Assembly: GCF_003182135.1 (NCBI RefSeq)
Contig: NZ_QGTL01000021.1
Span: 1-52,686, forward strand
Direction: 5' to 3'
DNA from: Nocardia neocaledoniensis
Lineage (GTDB): Bacteria > Actinomycetota > Actinomycetes > Mycobacteriales > Mycobacteriaceae
DNA length: 52,686 nucleotides
Shown here piece after piece: positions 18,929 to 27,478 of the stretch. Under the pieces are notes generated by a model. It was not told the origin of the DNA and did not search any database. It saw nothing but the letters and a program-made list of their open reading frames with translations. The position numbers and the translations under genes are program-made. Numbering within the stretch: the stretch's first letter is position 1; every line of letters begins with the position of its first letter.

Positions 18929-18944
18929 TGATATATTAAGTTTT
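18929..18944. promoter_or_regulatory. AT-rich operator-like site before GntR 2
   Basis: TGATATATTAAGTTTT matches 15 of 18 positions of the perfect palindrome at 20584-20601 when aligned over AATCTGATATATTAAGTT. It lies about 40 bases before the GntR start in the divergent region with the ALDH-SDR-ligase operon. Autoregulation plus control of that operon is the natural reading. Confidence 0.55.
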
Positions 18945-18981
18945 CCATGTTCGCATTCGCGAACGAGCAGTAAGGAGTGGG

Positions 18982-19677
18982 ATGAACCGACCGACCGGGG
19001 TCCCGCCGGACAGGCGGAACCAGCCGCTTCTCGACGAGGTCACCGCCTACATCAGGGAGATGATCATGTCGGGCCAGATCGCCCAGGGTGAACACGTCCG
19101 GCCTGAACCCATCGCCGGGATCCTGGGCGTGAGCAACACGCCAATACGGGAGGCACTGCTGACTCTGCGCGGCGAGGGCCTCATCGAACTGGTCCCCCGC
19201 CGCGGGTTCATCGTCGCCTCGGTATCGGAGAATGACGTGCGCGATCTGTTCTGGTCGCAAGCGGTGTTCGCCTCGGAGCTGGCCGCCCGGGCGGCACTGG
19301 TCATCACGCCGGAGCAGATCGTCGAACTCGAGCGCATCGACGCCGCATTCGAGCAGGCGACCCACGACGGCGACACCGCGACGGTGGCCGAACTCGGCCA
19401 CCGGTTCCATCGCATCATCAATCTGGCCGCCGCCTCGCACCAGCTGACCGTCCTGCTGGACAGCGTCGTCAAACGGCTGCCCAATCGGTTCTACGCCTCG
19501 ATGGAGGCACATGTCGCCAGTTCTCGCGATGACCACCGGGGGCTGGTCCGGGCCCTCGCCGACCAAGACGCTGGGGCCGCGCGGGCGATCACCCAGCGCC
19601 ACATCCTCGACAGCGCGGACACCGTCCTCGCCATACTCGGATCAGCCGGCGTGACAGCGGAAGTCACGTCGGCTTGA
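18982..19677 (+). CDS. GntR family regulator with FCD domain, copy 2
   Basis: The 231-residue regulator has the winged helix at about residues 12-80 (SGQIAQGEHVRPEPIAGI, LGVSNTPIREALLTLRGEGL, LVPRRGFIV) and an FCD domain with ELGHRFHRIINLAAASHQ. AAGGAGTGGG precedes the ATG. It is a paralogue of the GntR at 2858, sharing LGVSNTP, LVPRRG, DVRD(L/M)FW, GH-FHR and RLPNRFY-type blocks. It is divergent from the ALDH-SDR-ligase operon and convergent with the enoyl-CoA hydratase gene. Matching AT-rich dyads before itself and between the hydratase and acyl-CoA dehydrogenase genes suggest it controls three promoters. The ligand may be an acyl-CoA or organic acid. Confidence 0.93.
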   Translation: MNRPTGVPPDRRNQPLLDEVTAYIREMIMSGQIAQGEHVRPEPIAGILGVSNTPIREALLTLRGEGLIELVPRRGFIVASVSENDVRDLFWSQAVFASELAARAALVITPEQIVELERIDAAFEQATHDGDTATVAELGHRFHRIINLAAASHQLTVLLDSVVKRLPNRFYASMEAHVASSRDDHRGLVRALADQDAGAARAITQRHILDSADTVLAILGSAGVTAEVTSA

Positions 19678-19698
19678 TCGAGACACCCGCCATGCGCA

Positions 19699-19730
19699 CA
19701 GGGCCCCAGGGCTGATCCCCCGGGGCCCTG
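19699..19730. terminator. Bidirectional terminator hairpin
   Basis: CAGGGCCCC (19699-19707) and GGGGCCCTG (19722-19730) form a perfect 9-base stem in the 62-base gap between two convergent genes. No U-run follows, as is common in actinobacteria. Confidence 0.75.
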
Positions 19731-19739
19731 CCTATCAGC

Positions 19740-20534
19740 TCAGAAACTCGGCGCGCGGCGCTCACGATGGGCGGCCAGCCCTTCGCGGACCTCGGGTCCG
19801 CCGAAACCGTAGAACTCGAGCGCCCAGGAGGCGTCGAAGATCGACGCCGCCACCTGGCGGTACCAGTTATTGAGCGATTGTTTGGTCCACCCGATGGCGG
19901 TGGGCGCGCCCAGAGCCAGCTCGCGGGCAACCTCGCGCGCGGCGGGCAGCAACTCGTCGTCGGTGTCGACGCTGAGCGAGACCAGACCGATGCGCTCGGC
20001 CTCGTCGCCGGTGAGAGTACGGCAGGTCATCAGGTAGTACTTGGCCTTGGCCATGCCGCACAGCAGCGGCCAACAGATGGCCGCGTGATCGCCTGCGGCG
20101 ACACCCAGCCGGGTGTGCCCGTCGATGATCTTGGAAGACTTGGCCGCCACCGAGACATCGGCCAGTACGCCGGCGACCAAGCCCGCACCGACAGCGGGTC
20201 CGTGAATGGCCGAGACGATGGGCTTGGAGCAGTCGAGCAGGTTGTAGACCAGGTCGCGGGCTTCGCGCATGACCCGCGAACGCACCCCGAAATCGTCGAC
20301 CATCTTGGCGATCATGTCGAAGGACCCGCCTGCCGAGAAACCTTTGCCCTCACCACGGATCAGGATCGCCCGGACCGCCGGGTCAGCGTCGAACGCACGC
20401 CACACCTCGGCCAGATCGGCGTGCGCGCCCTCGCTCACGGCGTTCAGATTGGGCCCGTCCAGCACCAGCTCGACGACGCCGGCGCCGTCGGGGCCATCCA
20501 CCCGCAGATGTTCGAAGCGCTCGTAGCCGCTCAT
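19740..20534 (-). CDS. Enoyl-CoA hydratase/isomerase family protein
   Basis: The 264-residue crotonase-fold protein has the oxyanion-hole block GEGKGFSAGGSFDM and the second oxyanion segment AIHGPAVGAGLVAGVLADV. The usual hydratase region for the catalytic acids is replaced by LGVAAGDHAAICWP, so the reaction (hydration, isomerisation or hydrolysis of an acyl-CoA) is uncertain. GAGAGGACGCC precedes the ATG at 20534; the open frame to 20585 would include the palindromic operator and is rejected. It is divergent from a beta-oxidation operon and shares its operator, so it probably acts on the same acyl-CoA intermediates. Confidence 0.92.
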   Translation of the reverse strand: MSGYERFEHLRVDGPDGAGVVELVLDGPNLNAVSEGAHADLAEVWRAFDADPAVRAILIRGEGKGFSAGGSFDMIAKMVDDFGVRSRVMREARDLVYNLLDCSKPIVSAIHGPAVGAGLVAGVLADVSVAAKSSKIIDGHTRLGVAAGDHAAICWPLLCGMAKAKYYLMTCRTLTGDEAERIGLVSLSVDTDDELLPAAREVARELALGAPTAIGWTKQSLNNWYRQVAASIFDASWALEFYGFGGPEVREGLAAHRERRAPSF

Positions 20535-20583
20535 GGCGTCCTCTCGTCGTGGCGGTCCGGCGCCGAGCGCTGCCGCCTGTTGC

Positions 20584-20601
20584 AACTTAATATATTAAGT
20601 T
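20584..20601. promoter_or_regulatory. Perfect palindromic operator AACTTAATATATTAAGTT
   Basis: This 18-base perfect palindrome lies in the divergent gap between the enoyl-CoA hydratase and the acyl-CoA dehydrogenase operon. A 15/18 match precedes the GntR 2 gene. Its size and symmetry fit a dimeric GntR/FCD repressor. Confidence 0.7.
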
Positions 20602-20711
20602 ACGATAGCACGGCAAAGGCCGCCCTTTGCCGACATTATGTTTGATGTTGCATAAATAGTGTGGGGTCTGGTATTGGACGCCACCCCCCGACGCTCGCAG
20701 AATCGGTGATC

Positions 20712-21872
20712 ATGAGCAACACAGTCGACGACGAGGACTTCGCTGACATCCTCGCCCAGGTCAAGCAGTACGTACGCACCGCGGTCGTGCCCCGGGAGAC
20801 CGAGATCATGGCGGCCGACCGGATGCCCGATGACATCCGGGACGCCGCCGCGCAGATGGGGCTGTTCGGCTACGCCATCCCCCAGGAGTGGGGCGGCCTC
20901 GGCCTGAATCTCTCCCAAGATGTCGAGCTGGCCATGGAATTCGGCTACACGACCCTCGCACTGCGCTCGATGTTCGGCACCAACAACGGCATCGCCGGTC
21001 AGGTTCTGGTCAACTACGGCACCGACGAGCAGCGCAAGCAGTGGCTCGAACGCATCGCCACGGGCGAGGTCGTCGCCTCCTTCGCGCTCACCGAACCCGG
21101 CGCCGGCTCCAACCCGGCCGGCTTGCGCACCCGTGCCCGCCGTGACGGTGACGATTGGATCATCGACGGCCAGAAGCGTTTCATCACCAACGCCCCGGTC
21201 GCGGACCTGTTCGTCACCTTCGCGCGCACCCGCGAACCCGTCAAGGGCGATCCGGGCATCGCGGTGTTCCTGGTACCCGCCGACACCCCCGGCATCAGCG
21301 TCGGACCGAAGGACACCAAGATGGGCCAGGAGGGCGCCTGGACCGCCGATGTCGTCTTCGACGGTGTGCGAGTGCCGGATTCGGCGCTCGTCGGCGGCGC
21401 CGAGGACGTCGGCTACAAGGCCGCGATGGTCTCACTGGTGCGCGGTCGCGTCCACATCGCCGCTCTGGCCGTCGGCCAGGCCCAGCGGGCCCTCGACGAG
21501 TCGGTCGCCTACGCCGCGGTGAACACTCAAGGTGGTGTCCCCATCGGCGATCACCAGCTCGTGCAGGCGATGCTGGCCGAGCAGTACACCGGCGTCTCCG
21601 CCGGTCGGGCGCTCGTGCGCGACGCCGCCGCCAAGTACGTCTCCGGCGAAGACCGACGCCTGGCACCCTCGGCCGCCAAGCTGTATTGCACCGAGATGGC
21701 GGGCCGGGTGGCCGATCTGGCCGTGCAGGTGCACGGCGGCACCGGCTACATGCGTGAGGTCCCGGTCGAGCGGATCTACCGCGATGTGCGGCTGCTGCGC
21801 CTCTACGAGGGCACCAGCGAGATCCAGAAGCTGATCATCGGCGGCAACCTGTTGCGCGACCAACGCGCCTGA
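20712..21872 (+). CDS. Acyl-CoA dehydrogenase 1
   Basis: The 386-residue flavoenzyme should make a trans-2-enoyl-CoA. Domains are in the usual order: N-terminal helical (MGLFGYAIPQEWGGLGL), middle beta domain with ALTEPGAGSNPAGLRTRA, and C-terminal helical with QVHGGTGYMREVPVERIYRD and the catalytic-Glu block RLYEGTSEIQKLIIGG. The ATG at 20712 fits the family N-terminus; an upstream in-frame start at 20661 adds residues unlike the family. It is the first gene of a four-gene operon, 34 bases before the thiolase. Chain specificity is unknown, though adjacency to a racemase and CoA-transferases suggests branched or substituted acyl groups. Confidence 0.95.
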   Translation: MSNTVDDEDFADILAQVKQYVRTAVVPRETEIMAADRMPDDIRDAAAQMGLFGYAIPQEWGGLGLNLSQDVELAMEFGYTTLALRSMFGTNNGIAGQVLVNYGTDEQRKQWLERIATGEVVASFALTEPGAGSNPAGLRTRARRDGDDWIIDGQKRFITNAPVADLFVTFARTREPVKGDPGIAVFLVPADTPGISVGPKDTKMGQEGAWTADVVFDGVRVPDSALVGGAEDVGYKAAMVSLVRGRVHIAALAVGQAQRALDESVAYAAVNTQGGVPIGDHQLVQAMLAEQYTGVSAGRALVRDAAAKYVSGEDRRLAPSAAKLYCTEMAGRVADLAVQVHGGTGYMREVPVERIYRDVRLLRLYEGTSEIQKLIIGGNLLRDQRA

Positions 21873-21906
21873 GCCTCCCCACTCCCCCGAAAGGTCCCGC
21901 CCGACA

Positions 21907-23121
21907 ATGCGTGATGTCGTCATCTGCGAACCCGTTCGCACACCCATCGGCCGCTACGGTGGCTCGCTGAAATCCCTCACCACCGCCGAACTCGGCGCTG
22001 TCGCCCTGCGTGGCCTGCTCGATCGCACCGGCCTGGACCCACAGGAGATCGGCGATGTCATCGTCGGCAACTGCTACCCCAGCAGCGAGGCTCCGGCTCT
22101 CGGTCGGGTCATCGCGCTCGACGCGGGTCTACCGGTGACCGTGCCGGGCATGCAGGTCGACCGCCGCTGCGGCTCGGGTCTGCACGCGGTGCTCCAGGGC
22201 GCCATGCAGGTGAGCCTCGGAGTAAACGAGCTCGTCGTCGCCGGTGGCGCGGAGAGCATGAGCAACGTGCCCTTCTACTCCACCGAGATGCGCTGGGGAA
22301 TCAAGGGCTCGGGTGTTCAGCTGCACGACGGGCTGGCCCGGGGCCGGGTCACCGCAGGCGGCAAGGACTACCCCGTGCCGGGCGGCATGCTCGAGACCGC
22401 GGAGAACCTGCGTCGCGACTACAGCATCAGCCGCACCGAGCAAGATCAGCTCGCGGTCACCTCGCACCAGCGCGCGGTGGCAGCGCAGCGATCAGGGGTG
22501 TTCGCCGAGGAGATCATTCCGGTGACGGTGTCCTCCCGCCGGGGCGACACCGTCGTCGACACCGACGAGCATCCACGCGCCGACGCGACCCTCGAGTCGC
22601 TGGGTGCGCTGCGCCCGGTGCTGGGCAAACAGGATCCGGAGGCGACCGTCACCGCGGGCAACGCCAGCGGCCAGAACGACGCGGCGTCGATGTGCGTGGT
22701 CACCCACCGCGAATACGCCGAGCAGCTGGGTCTCCGGCCGCTGGTGCGGCTGGTGTCGTGGGCCGTGGCCGGTGTCGCCCCGAAGATCATGGGTATCGGC
22801 CCTGTCCCCTCGACCGAGGCCGCGCTGGCCAAGGCCGGCCTGAAGCTCGCCGACATCGACCTCATCGAGCTCAACGAGGCCTTCGCCGCCCAGGCCCTGG
22901 CCTGCACCCGGGAATGGGGTTTCGGCGCAGCCGATTTCGACCGGCTCAATGTCCACGGCTCCGGTATCTCCCTCGGGCACCCGGTCGGCGCGACCGGTAC
23001 CCGTATTCTGACCACCCTGGCCAGGGAGATGCAGCGCCGCGAAGCACGCTACGGCCTCGAGACGATGTGCATCGGCGGTGGACAGGGACTGACCGCGATC
23101 TTCGAACGGGTCGGCGCGTGA
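21907..23121 (+). CDS. Acetyl-CoA C-acyltransferase (thiolase)
   Basis: The 404-residue thiolase cleaves a 3-oxoacyl-CoA with CoA, or condenses two acyl-CoAs. The nucleophile Cys lies in VDRRCGSGLHAVLQGAMQ near residue 88, the His in NVHGSGISLGHPVGATG, and the second Cys in ETMCIGGGQGLTAIF. The N-terminus RDVVICEPVRTPIGRYGG is typical. Length is normal. The stop codon overlaps the start of the following MaoC gene in GTGA, showing translational coupling. With two acyl-CoA dehydrogenases and a MaoC hydratase in the same operon it completes a degradation cycle except for the 3-hydroxyacyl-CoA dehydrogenase step, which an SDR could supply. Confidence 0.96.
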   Translation: MRDVVICEPVRTPIGRYGGSLKSLTTAELGAVALRGLLDRTGLDPQEIGDVIVGNCYPSSEAPALGRVIALDAGLPVTVPGMQVDRRCGSGLHAVLQGAMQVSLGVNELVVAGGAESMSNVPFYSTEMRWGIKGSGVQLHDGLARGRVTAGGKDYPVPGGMLETAENLRRDYSISRTEQDQLAVTSHQRAVAAQRSGVFAEEIIPVTVSSRRGDTVVDTDEHPRADATLESLGALRPVLGKQDPEATVTAGNASGQNDAASMCVVTHREYAEQLGLRPLVRLVSWAVAGVAPKIMGIGPVPSTEAALAKAGLKLADIDLIELNEAFAAQALACTREWGFGAADFDRLNVHGSGISLGHPVGATGTRILTTLAREMQRREARYGLETMCIGGGQGLTAIFERVGA

Positions 23122-23570
23122 CCGTCTTCACCGGCCCCGACCAGGTCTCGGCGGCCGTCGGCGAAAAGCTCGGTCCCACATCGTGGTTCCCGGTGGAGCA
23201 GGCACGGGTCGACGGGTTCGCCGATATCACCGAGGACCACCAGTGGTTGCACGTGGACCAGGAGCGGGCCGCCGCAGGCCCTTTCGGTGGAACCATCTCC
23301 CACGGGCTGCTGACCTTGTCGCTGGTCCCCCACTTCGGCGCTCTGCTGTTCCGGCTCGACTTCGGCAGCGCGCGAATCAACTACGGGCTCAATAAGGTCC
23401 GCTTCCCGACTCCGGTACCGGTGGGTGCGCGCCTGCGCGCCCACGCCCAGTTCCTGGCACTCGAACCCGCGACCCAGGGTGATCTGCTGACCACCCGCTA
23501 CACGATCGAGATCGAGAACGCCGCGCAACCCGCCTGCGTCGCCGAGACGCTGACCCTGCTACTGCCCTGA
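23118..23570 (+). CDS. MaoC family (R)-hydratase 1
   Basis: The 150-residue hot-dog-fold protein is a single-domain MaoC/(R)-specific enoyl-CoA hydratase. The catalytic Asp/His pair is in FADITEDHQWLHVD, followed by GPFGGTISHGLLTLSL, both family signatures. It starts with GTG at 23118, sharing bases with the thiolase stop, which agrees with the MTVFTGPDQV N-terminus. It should hydrate the enoyl-CoA made by the neighbouring acyl-CoA dehydrogenases. The next gene follows after 20 bases. Confidence 0.93.
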   Translation: MTVFTGPDQVSAAVGEKLGPTSWFPVEQARVDGFADITEDHQWLHVDQERAAAGPFGGTISHGLLTLSLVPHFGALLFRLDFGSARINYGLNKVRFPTPVPVGARLRAHAQFLALEPATQGDLLTTRYTIEIENAAQPACVAETLTLLLP

Positions 23571-23590
23571 GAACCGATGGAGAACTACCA

Positions 23591-24787
23591 GTGACCCGCC
23601 TCGCCCAGACCGCCGACCTCACCGATGTGCAGATCGAGATTCTGCGCACAGTACGCGATTTCGTGAACAAGGAGATCATCCCGCACGCGCAGCGCCTCGA
23701 GCACGACGACGCCTATCCCCAAGACATCGTCGACGGGATGAAGGAGATGGGCCTGTTCGGGCTCATGATCCCCGAGGAGTACGGCGGGCTGGGCGAATCA
23801 CTGCTGACCTATGCGCTGGTCGTTGAGGAGATCGCCCGCGGATGGATGAGCGTGTCCGGCGTGATCAACACCCATTTCATCGTCGCCTACATGCTGCGTC
23901 AGCACGGCACCGCCGAGCAGAAGCGCCACTACCTGCCGAAGATGGCCACCGGTGAGATCCGCGGCGCCTTCTCCATGTCCGAACCCGATCTGGGTTCCGA
24001 CGTCGCCGCAATCAAGACGCGTGCGCGCCGCGACGGCAGCGACTACGTCGTCGACGGATCGAAGATGTGGCTCACCAACGGCGGCTCGTCCACCCTCATC
24101 GCGCTGCTGGCCAAGACCGACGAGGGCGCCGACACCCCCTACCGCAACCTCACCACCTTCCTGGTGGACAAGCCCGCCGGCTTCGGCGAGGTCCGCCCCG
24201 GTCTGACCATTCCGGGCAAGATCGACAAGATGGGCTACAAGGGCGTCGACACCACCGAGGCGGTGTTCGACGGCCTGCGGATCGGCGCCGATCAGATCCT
24301 CGGCGGCACACCGGGGCGCGGCTTCAGCCACATGATGGACGGGGTCGAAGTCGGCCGGGTCAATGTCTCGGCCCGTGCCTGCGGTATCGCCATCCGGGCA
24401 TTCGAGCTCGCGGTGGAGTACGCCCAGCAACGCAAGACCTTCGGCAAACCGATCGCCGAACACCAAGCCATCGCCTTCAAGCTCGCCGAGATGGGCACCA
24501 AAGTCGAGGCCGCCCATCTGATGATGGTCAACGCCGCCCGGCTCAAGGATGCCGGGCAGCGCAACGATGTCGAGGCGGGCATGGCCAAGCTGCTGGCCTC
24601 CGAGTTCTGCGCCGAGGTCACCCAGGACGCCTTCCGCATCCACGGCGGCTACGGCTACTCCAAGGAATACGAGATCGAACGCCTCATGCGCGAGGCTCCG
24701 TTCCTGCTCATCGGCGAGGGCACCAGCGAGATCCAGAAGACGATCATCAGCCGCGGGCTACTGCGCGAATACAAGTCGCGCGGCTGA
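23591..24787 (+). CDS. Acyl-CoA dehydrogenase 2
   Basis: The 398-residue flavoenzyme has MGLFGLMIPEEYGGLGES in the N-terminal helical domain, SMSEPDLGSDVAAIKTRA in the middle domain, and RIHGGYGYSKEYEIERLMR and GEGTSEIQKTIISRGLL near the C-terminus, keeping the catalytic Glu. The start is GTG at 23591 with GGAG upstream. It differs strongly from acyl-CoA dehydrogenase 1, so the two likely act on different intermediates. It is the last gene of the forward operon and is followed by a strong terminator. Confidence 0.95.
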   Translation: MTRLAQTADLTDVQIEILRTVRDFVNKEIIPHAQRLEHDDAYPQDIVDGMKEMGLFGLMIPEEYGGLGESLLTYALVVEEIARGWMSVSGVINTHFIVAYMLRQHGTAEQKRHYLPKMATGEIRGAFSMSEPDLGSDVAAIKTRARRDGSDYVVDGSKMWLTNGGSSTLIALLAKTDEGADTPYRNLTTFLVDKPAGFGEVRPGLTIPGKIDKMGYKGVDTTEAVFDGLRIGADQILGGTPGRGFSHMMDGVEVGRVNVSARACGIAIRAFELAVEYAQQRKTFGKPIAEHQAIAFKLAEMGTKVEAAHLMMVNAARLKDAGQRNDVEAGMAKLLASEFCAEVTQDAFRIHGGYGYSKEYEIERLMREAPFLLIGEGTSEIQKTIISRGLLREYKSRG

Positions 24788-24855
24788 CCCTCGGATCGAC
24801 GCGGCATCCTCGGCATCAGGCCACCTACCGGCTCCTGATCGCTCCGTCCGCCCCA

Positions 24856-24900
24856 AACAGGTGTGCCCCCTACCGGATTCCGGTAGGGGGCACACCTGTT
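24856..24900. terminator. Perfect 22-base-stem bidirectional terminator
   Basis: AACAGGTGTGCCCCC begins an arm (24856-24877) that pairs perfectly with 24879-24900, which ends CACACCTGTT, with a single-base centre. It lies in the 137-base gap between convergent genes. The plus strand ends in TGTT rather than a long U-run. Confidence 0.85.
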
Positions 24901-24924
24901 CACGGCCGCTCGGCGCGGCCCGCA

Positions 24925-26877
24925 TCACCCACCGATCACAGGGATCGCCTCGATCGGGGTGGCAGGATCGAGAGACGACAGATCGCCCTGTGCCTGGCCC
25001 AGGTGCTGCGACCGGATCGCCCGGCGCATGATCTTGCCGTTCTTGGTCTTGGGCAGCGAGGTCACCACGTGCACCGTGGGCGCGAACGAGCGCCCGACGT
25101 TGACGACCGCGGTGGCCACCAGATCGCCGAATTCCGCAGCGGCGCAATCCTTCGTGCGCAACACGACAAAGGCGACGACGCGCTGGCCACGCTGCTCGTC
25201 GGGGACACCGATGACCGCAGCCTCCACGATCCGGGGATCGGTCAGCAGCGCGGCCTCGAGCTCGGCAGGCCCGACGCGGCGGCCGGAAACCTTGATGGTG
25301 TCGTCGGAGCGACCGTGCACCCGCCAGGTGCCTTCGGCGTCGACACTGGCCAGATCCCCATGGACCCAGATCCCATCCCACCTGCTCCAGTAGGTTTCCA
25401 GGTAGCGTTCGCGGTCCTGCCAGAAGGCGTGGGTCATGCCAGGGAAGGTGTTGCCCACCACCAGTTCCCCGACCGAGCCGACCACCGGTTCACCAGCGGC
25501 ATCGCACACCGCGATGTCGGCGCCGGGCAGCGGTCCGTTGAACGAGGCGGGCTGCATCGGCAGGAACGGATAGCTGACCAGCAGACCACCACCGACCTCG
25601 GTACCGCCGGTGTAGTTGACAATCGGGCGCTGCTTGTCGCCGACCGTCTCGAACAGCCAGCGCCAAGTCGGTTCGTCCCACGCCTCGCCGGTGGAGGCGA
25701 AGGCGCGCAACGATTCCACGCCCGAGGGTGCCGCGCCGCCGGAGGCCGCCATCACCAGGCGGGCCGCAGTGGGCGCGATGCCCTGCAACGTCACCTTGTT
25801 CCGGGCCACGATGTCCCACAACCGGTTCGCGTCGGGATGGTCGGGCACGCCCTCTGTGAAGACCACGGTGGCCCCCAGCTGCAGGCCCGCCACGATCAGC
25901 AGGGGGCCGAGCAGCCAGCCCATATCGGCGATCCAGGCGATCACATCGTCGTCGTGCACGTCGAAGCCGTAGGCGAAGTCGACCGCGGCCTTGACCGCGA
26001 AACCGGCGTGCGAGTGCACGATGCCCTTCGGCCTGCCCGTCGTACCCGAGGTGTAGACGATGGTCAGTGGATCGTTCGCCCCGGCCGCGACGGTGGCTAC
26101 CGGAGCGGGATCGGCGGCGAGTTCGTCCCAGTACCGGTCACGGCCGGTACGCAACGTGATCTCGTTGCCGAGATGCCGGACCACCAGGCAGTGCGCGACG
26201 TCGGGCGCCCGCAGCAGTGCCTCGTCGGCGGTTTCCTTGAGCGGCACGACCTTGCCGCGACGGGTTGTGCCGTCGGCGGTGACGAGCGCGACCGCTCCCG
26301 AATCCACCAGTCGCGACGCCAAGGCGTCAGCGCCGTAGCCGGTGAACGCGGGCACCGAGATCGCCCCGATCATCGCGCACGCCAGGAACGCCACCACAGC
26401 CTCGGGCACTACCGGCAGGAACAGCACCACCCGGTCGCCCCGGCCGATCCCGAGCGCGGCCAGGTTGGCCGCGAAACGCCGGACCTCGGTGTCGAGTTCG
26501 GCAAAGGTCAGCACCCGACGGATACCGTTGTCCCCCTCGTAGACCACCGCGGCTTTCCCTGCGTGGGGACCGACGGCGTGCCGCTGCGCGCACAGTGACG
26601 CCACATTGAGCGTGCCACCAGGGAACCACTGCGGGAACTGTGTGCCCGCGCTGTCGTCGCGCACCCGGTCGAAGGGCTCGGCGAACTCGACGTGGAGATC
26701 CTCGACCACCGCCCGCCAGAACCACTCCGGGTCCTCCACCGAGGTCCGGTGCAGGTCGGCAAGGGTGGCGACGTTCCAGCGACGCATCGCGTTCAGCAGT
26801 CTGCTGCGTTCGCGCACGGCGTCCGGCGGCACCCACGCCGCATCGGTAGCGGTGTCGAACAGACCTGGTCCGAGCAT
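24925..26877 (-). CDS. Acetoacetyl-CoA/acetyl-CoA synthetase-like AMP-forming ligase
   Basis: The 650-residue ANL enzyme belongs to the acetyl/acetoacetyl-CoA synthetase branch by its length, its N-terminal DPEWFWRAVVEDL block and FPQWFPGGTLNVA. The P-loop is TIVYTSGTTGRPKGIVHSH near residue 275, with VNYTGGTEVGGG, VHGDLASVDAEG and the catalytic lysine block SLPKTKNGKIMRRAIR. It should activate a small acid or 3-oxo acid to CoA. It is the last gene of the operon racemase-MaoC-ligase, 31 bases after MaoC. True acetyl-CoA synthetases are highly conserved, and this one diverges, so the substrate is probably not acetate. Confidence 0.92.
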   Translation of the reverse strand: MLGPGLFDTATDAAWVPPDAVRERSRLLNAMRRWNVATLADLHRTSVEDPEWFWRAVVEDLHVEFAEPFDRVRDDSAGTQFPQWFPGGTLNVASLCAQRHAVGPHAGKAAVVYEGDNGIRRVLTFAELDTEVRRFAANLAALGIGRGDRVVLFLPVVPEAVVAFLACAMIGAISVPAFTGYGADALASRLVDSGAVALVTADGTTRRGKVVPLKETADEALLRAPDVAHCLVVRHLGNEITLRTGRDRYWDELAADPAPVATVAAGANDPLTIVYTSGTTGRPKGIVHSHAGFAVKAAVDFAYGFDVHDDDVIAWIADMGWLLGPLLIVAGLQLGATVVFTEGVPDHPDANRLWDIVARNKVTLQGIAPTAARLVMAASGGAAPSGVESLRAFASTGEAWDEPTWRWLFETVGDKQRPIVNYTGGTEVGGGLLVSYPFLPMQPASFNGPLPGADIAVCDAAGEPVVGSVGELVVGNTFPGMTHAFWQDRERYLETYWSRWDGIWVHGDLASVDAEGTWRVHGRSDDTIKVSGRRVGPAELEAALLTDPRIVEAAVIGVPDEQRGQRVVAFVVLRTKDCAAAEFGDLVATAVVNVGRSFAPTVHVVTSLPKTKNGKIMRRAIRSQHLGQAQGDLSSLDPATPIEAIPVIGG

Positions 26878-26908
26878 CGACTGTTCCTCTCTGGATTCGG
26901 GGCGGCGC

Positions 26909-27388
26909 TCAGGACGCCGAGGTGGCGGCCTCCGGCACAGCGGAGCGCTTGAGCATCAGTCCCGCACGGGTGCACTCGCACACGATCTCGTCGCGCTGGT
27001 TGATGCCCTGGTGCAGGAAGGTCACGATGCCCGAGTCGTCGCGGCTCTTGGACTCCCGCTTGGCGATGATCTCGGTGCGCACCCGGATGGTGTCACCGTG
27101 GAACACCGGCTTCGGGAACCGCACGTTGTCGTAGCCGAGGTTGCCCAATGTGGTCCCCTGCGTCGTCTCCGGGACGGTGATGCCCGAGACCAGGCCGAGG
27201 ATGAACAGGCTGTTCACCAGACGCTGGCCGTAGATGGAGTTCTTGGAGTACTCCGCGTCGAGGTGCAGCGGCGCCAGGTTCAGCGTCATAACGCTGAACA
27301 GCGTGTTGTCGGCCTCGGTAATGGTGCGGCGGGTCGGGTGCTCGATCACCAGACCCGGCTCGAACTCCTCGAAGTACAGACCTGCCAT
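26909..27388 (-). CDS. MaoC family hydratase 2 (mesaconyl/itaconyl-CoA hydratase-like)
   Basis: The 159-residue hot-dog-fold protein starts GLYFEEFEPGLVIEHPTRR and has the catalytic-type ITEADNTLFSVMTLNLAPLH, then GQRLVNSLFILGLVSG and NVRFPKPVFHGDTIRVRTE. This pattern is that of the subgroup containing mesaconyl-CoA hydratase and mycobacterial itaconyl-CoA hydratase, rather than the (R)-hydratase type at 23118. It lies between the racemase and ligase genes on one strand. A CitE-like lyase (42283) and CoA-transferase (37962) also occur, so a branched C5-dicarboxylyl-CoA step is possible but unproven. Confidence 0.9.
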   Translation of the reverse strand: MAGLYFEEFEPGLVIEHPTRRTITEADNTLFSVMTLNLAPLHLDAEYSKNSIYGQRLVNSLFILGLVSGITVPETTQGTTLGNLGYDNVRFPKPVFHGDTIRVRTEIIAKRESKSRDDSGIVTFLHQGINQRDEIVCECTRAGLMLKRSAVPEAATSAS

Positions 27389-27478
27389 TGTTCTCTCTCT
27401 TTCACTCGCGGCGCGCGACCTGTCGCGACGCCAAGAAGATGTGACGTTTCGGTGAGCGGGGGTCGGCTCGACGAGCCG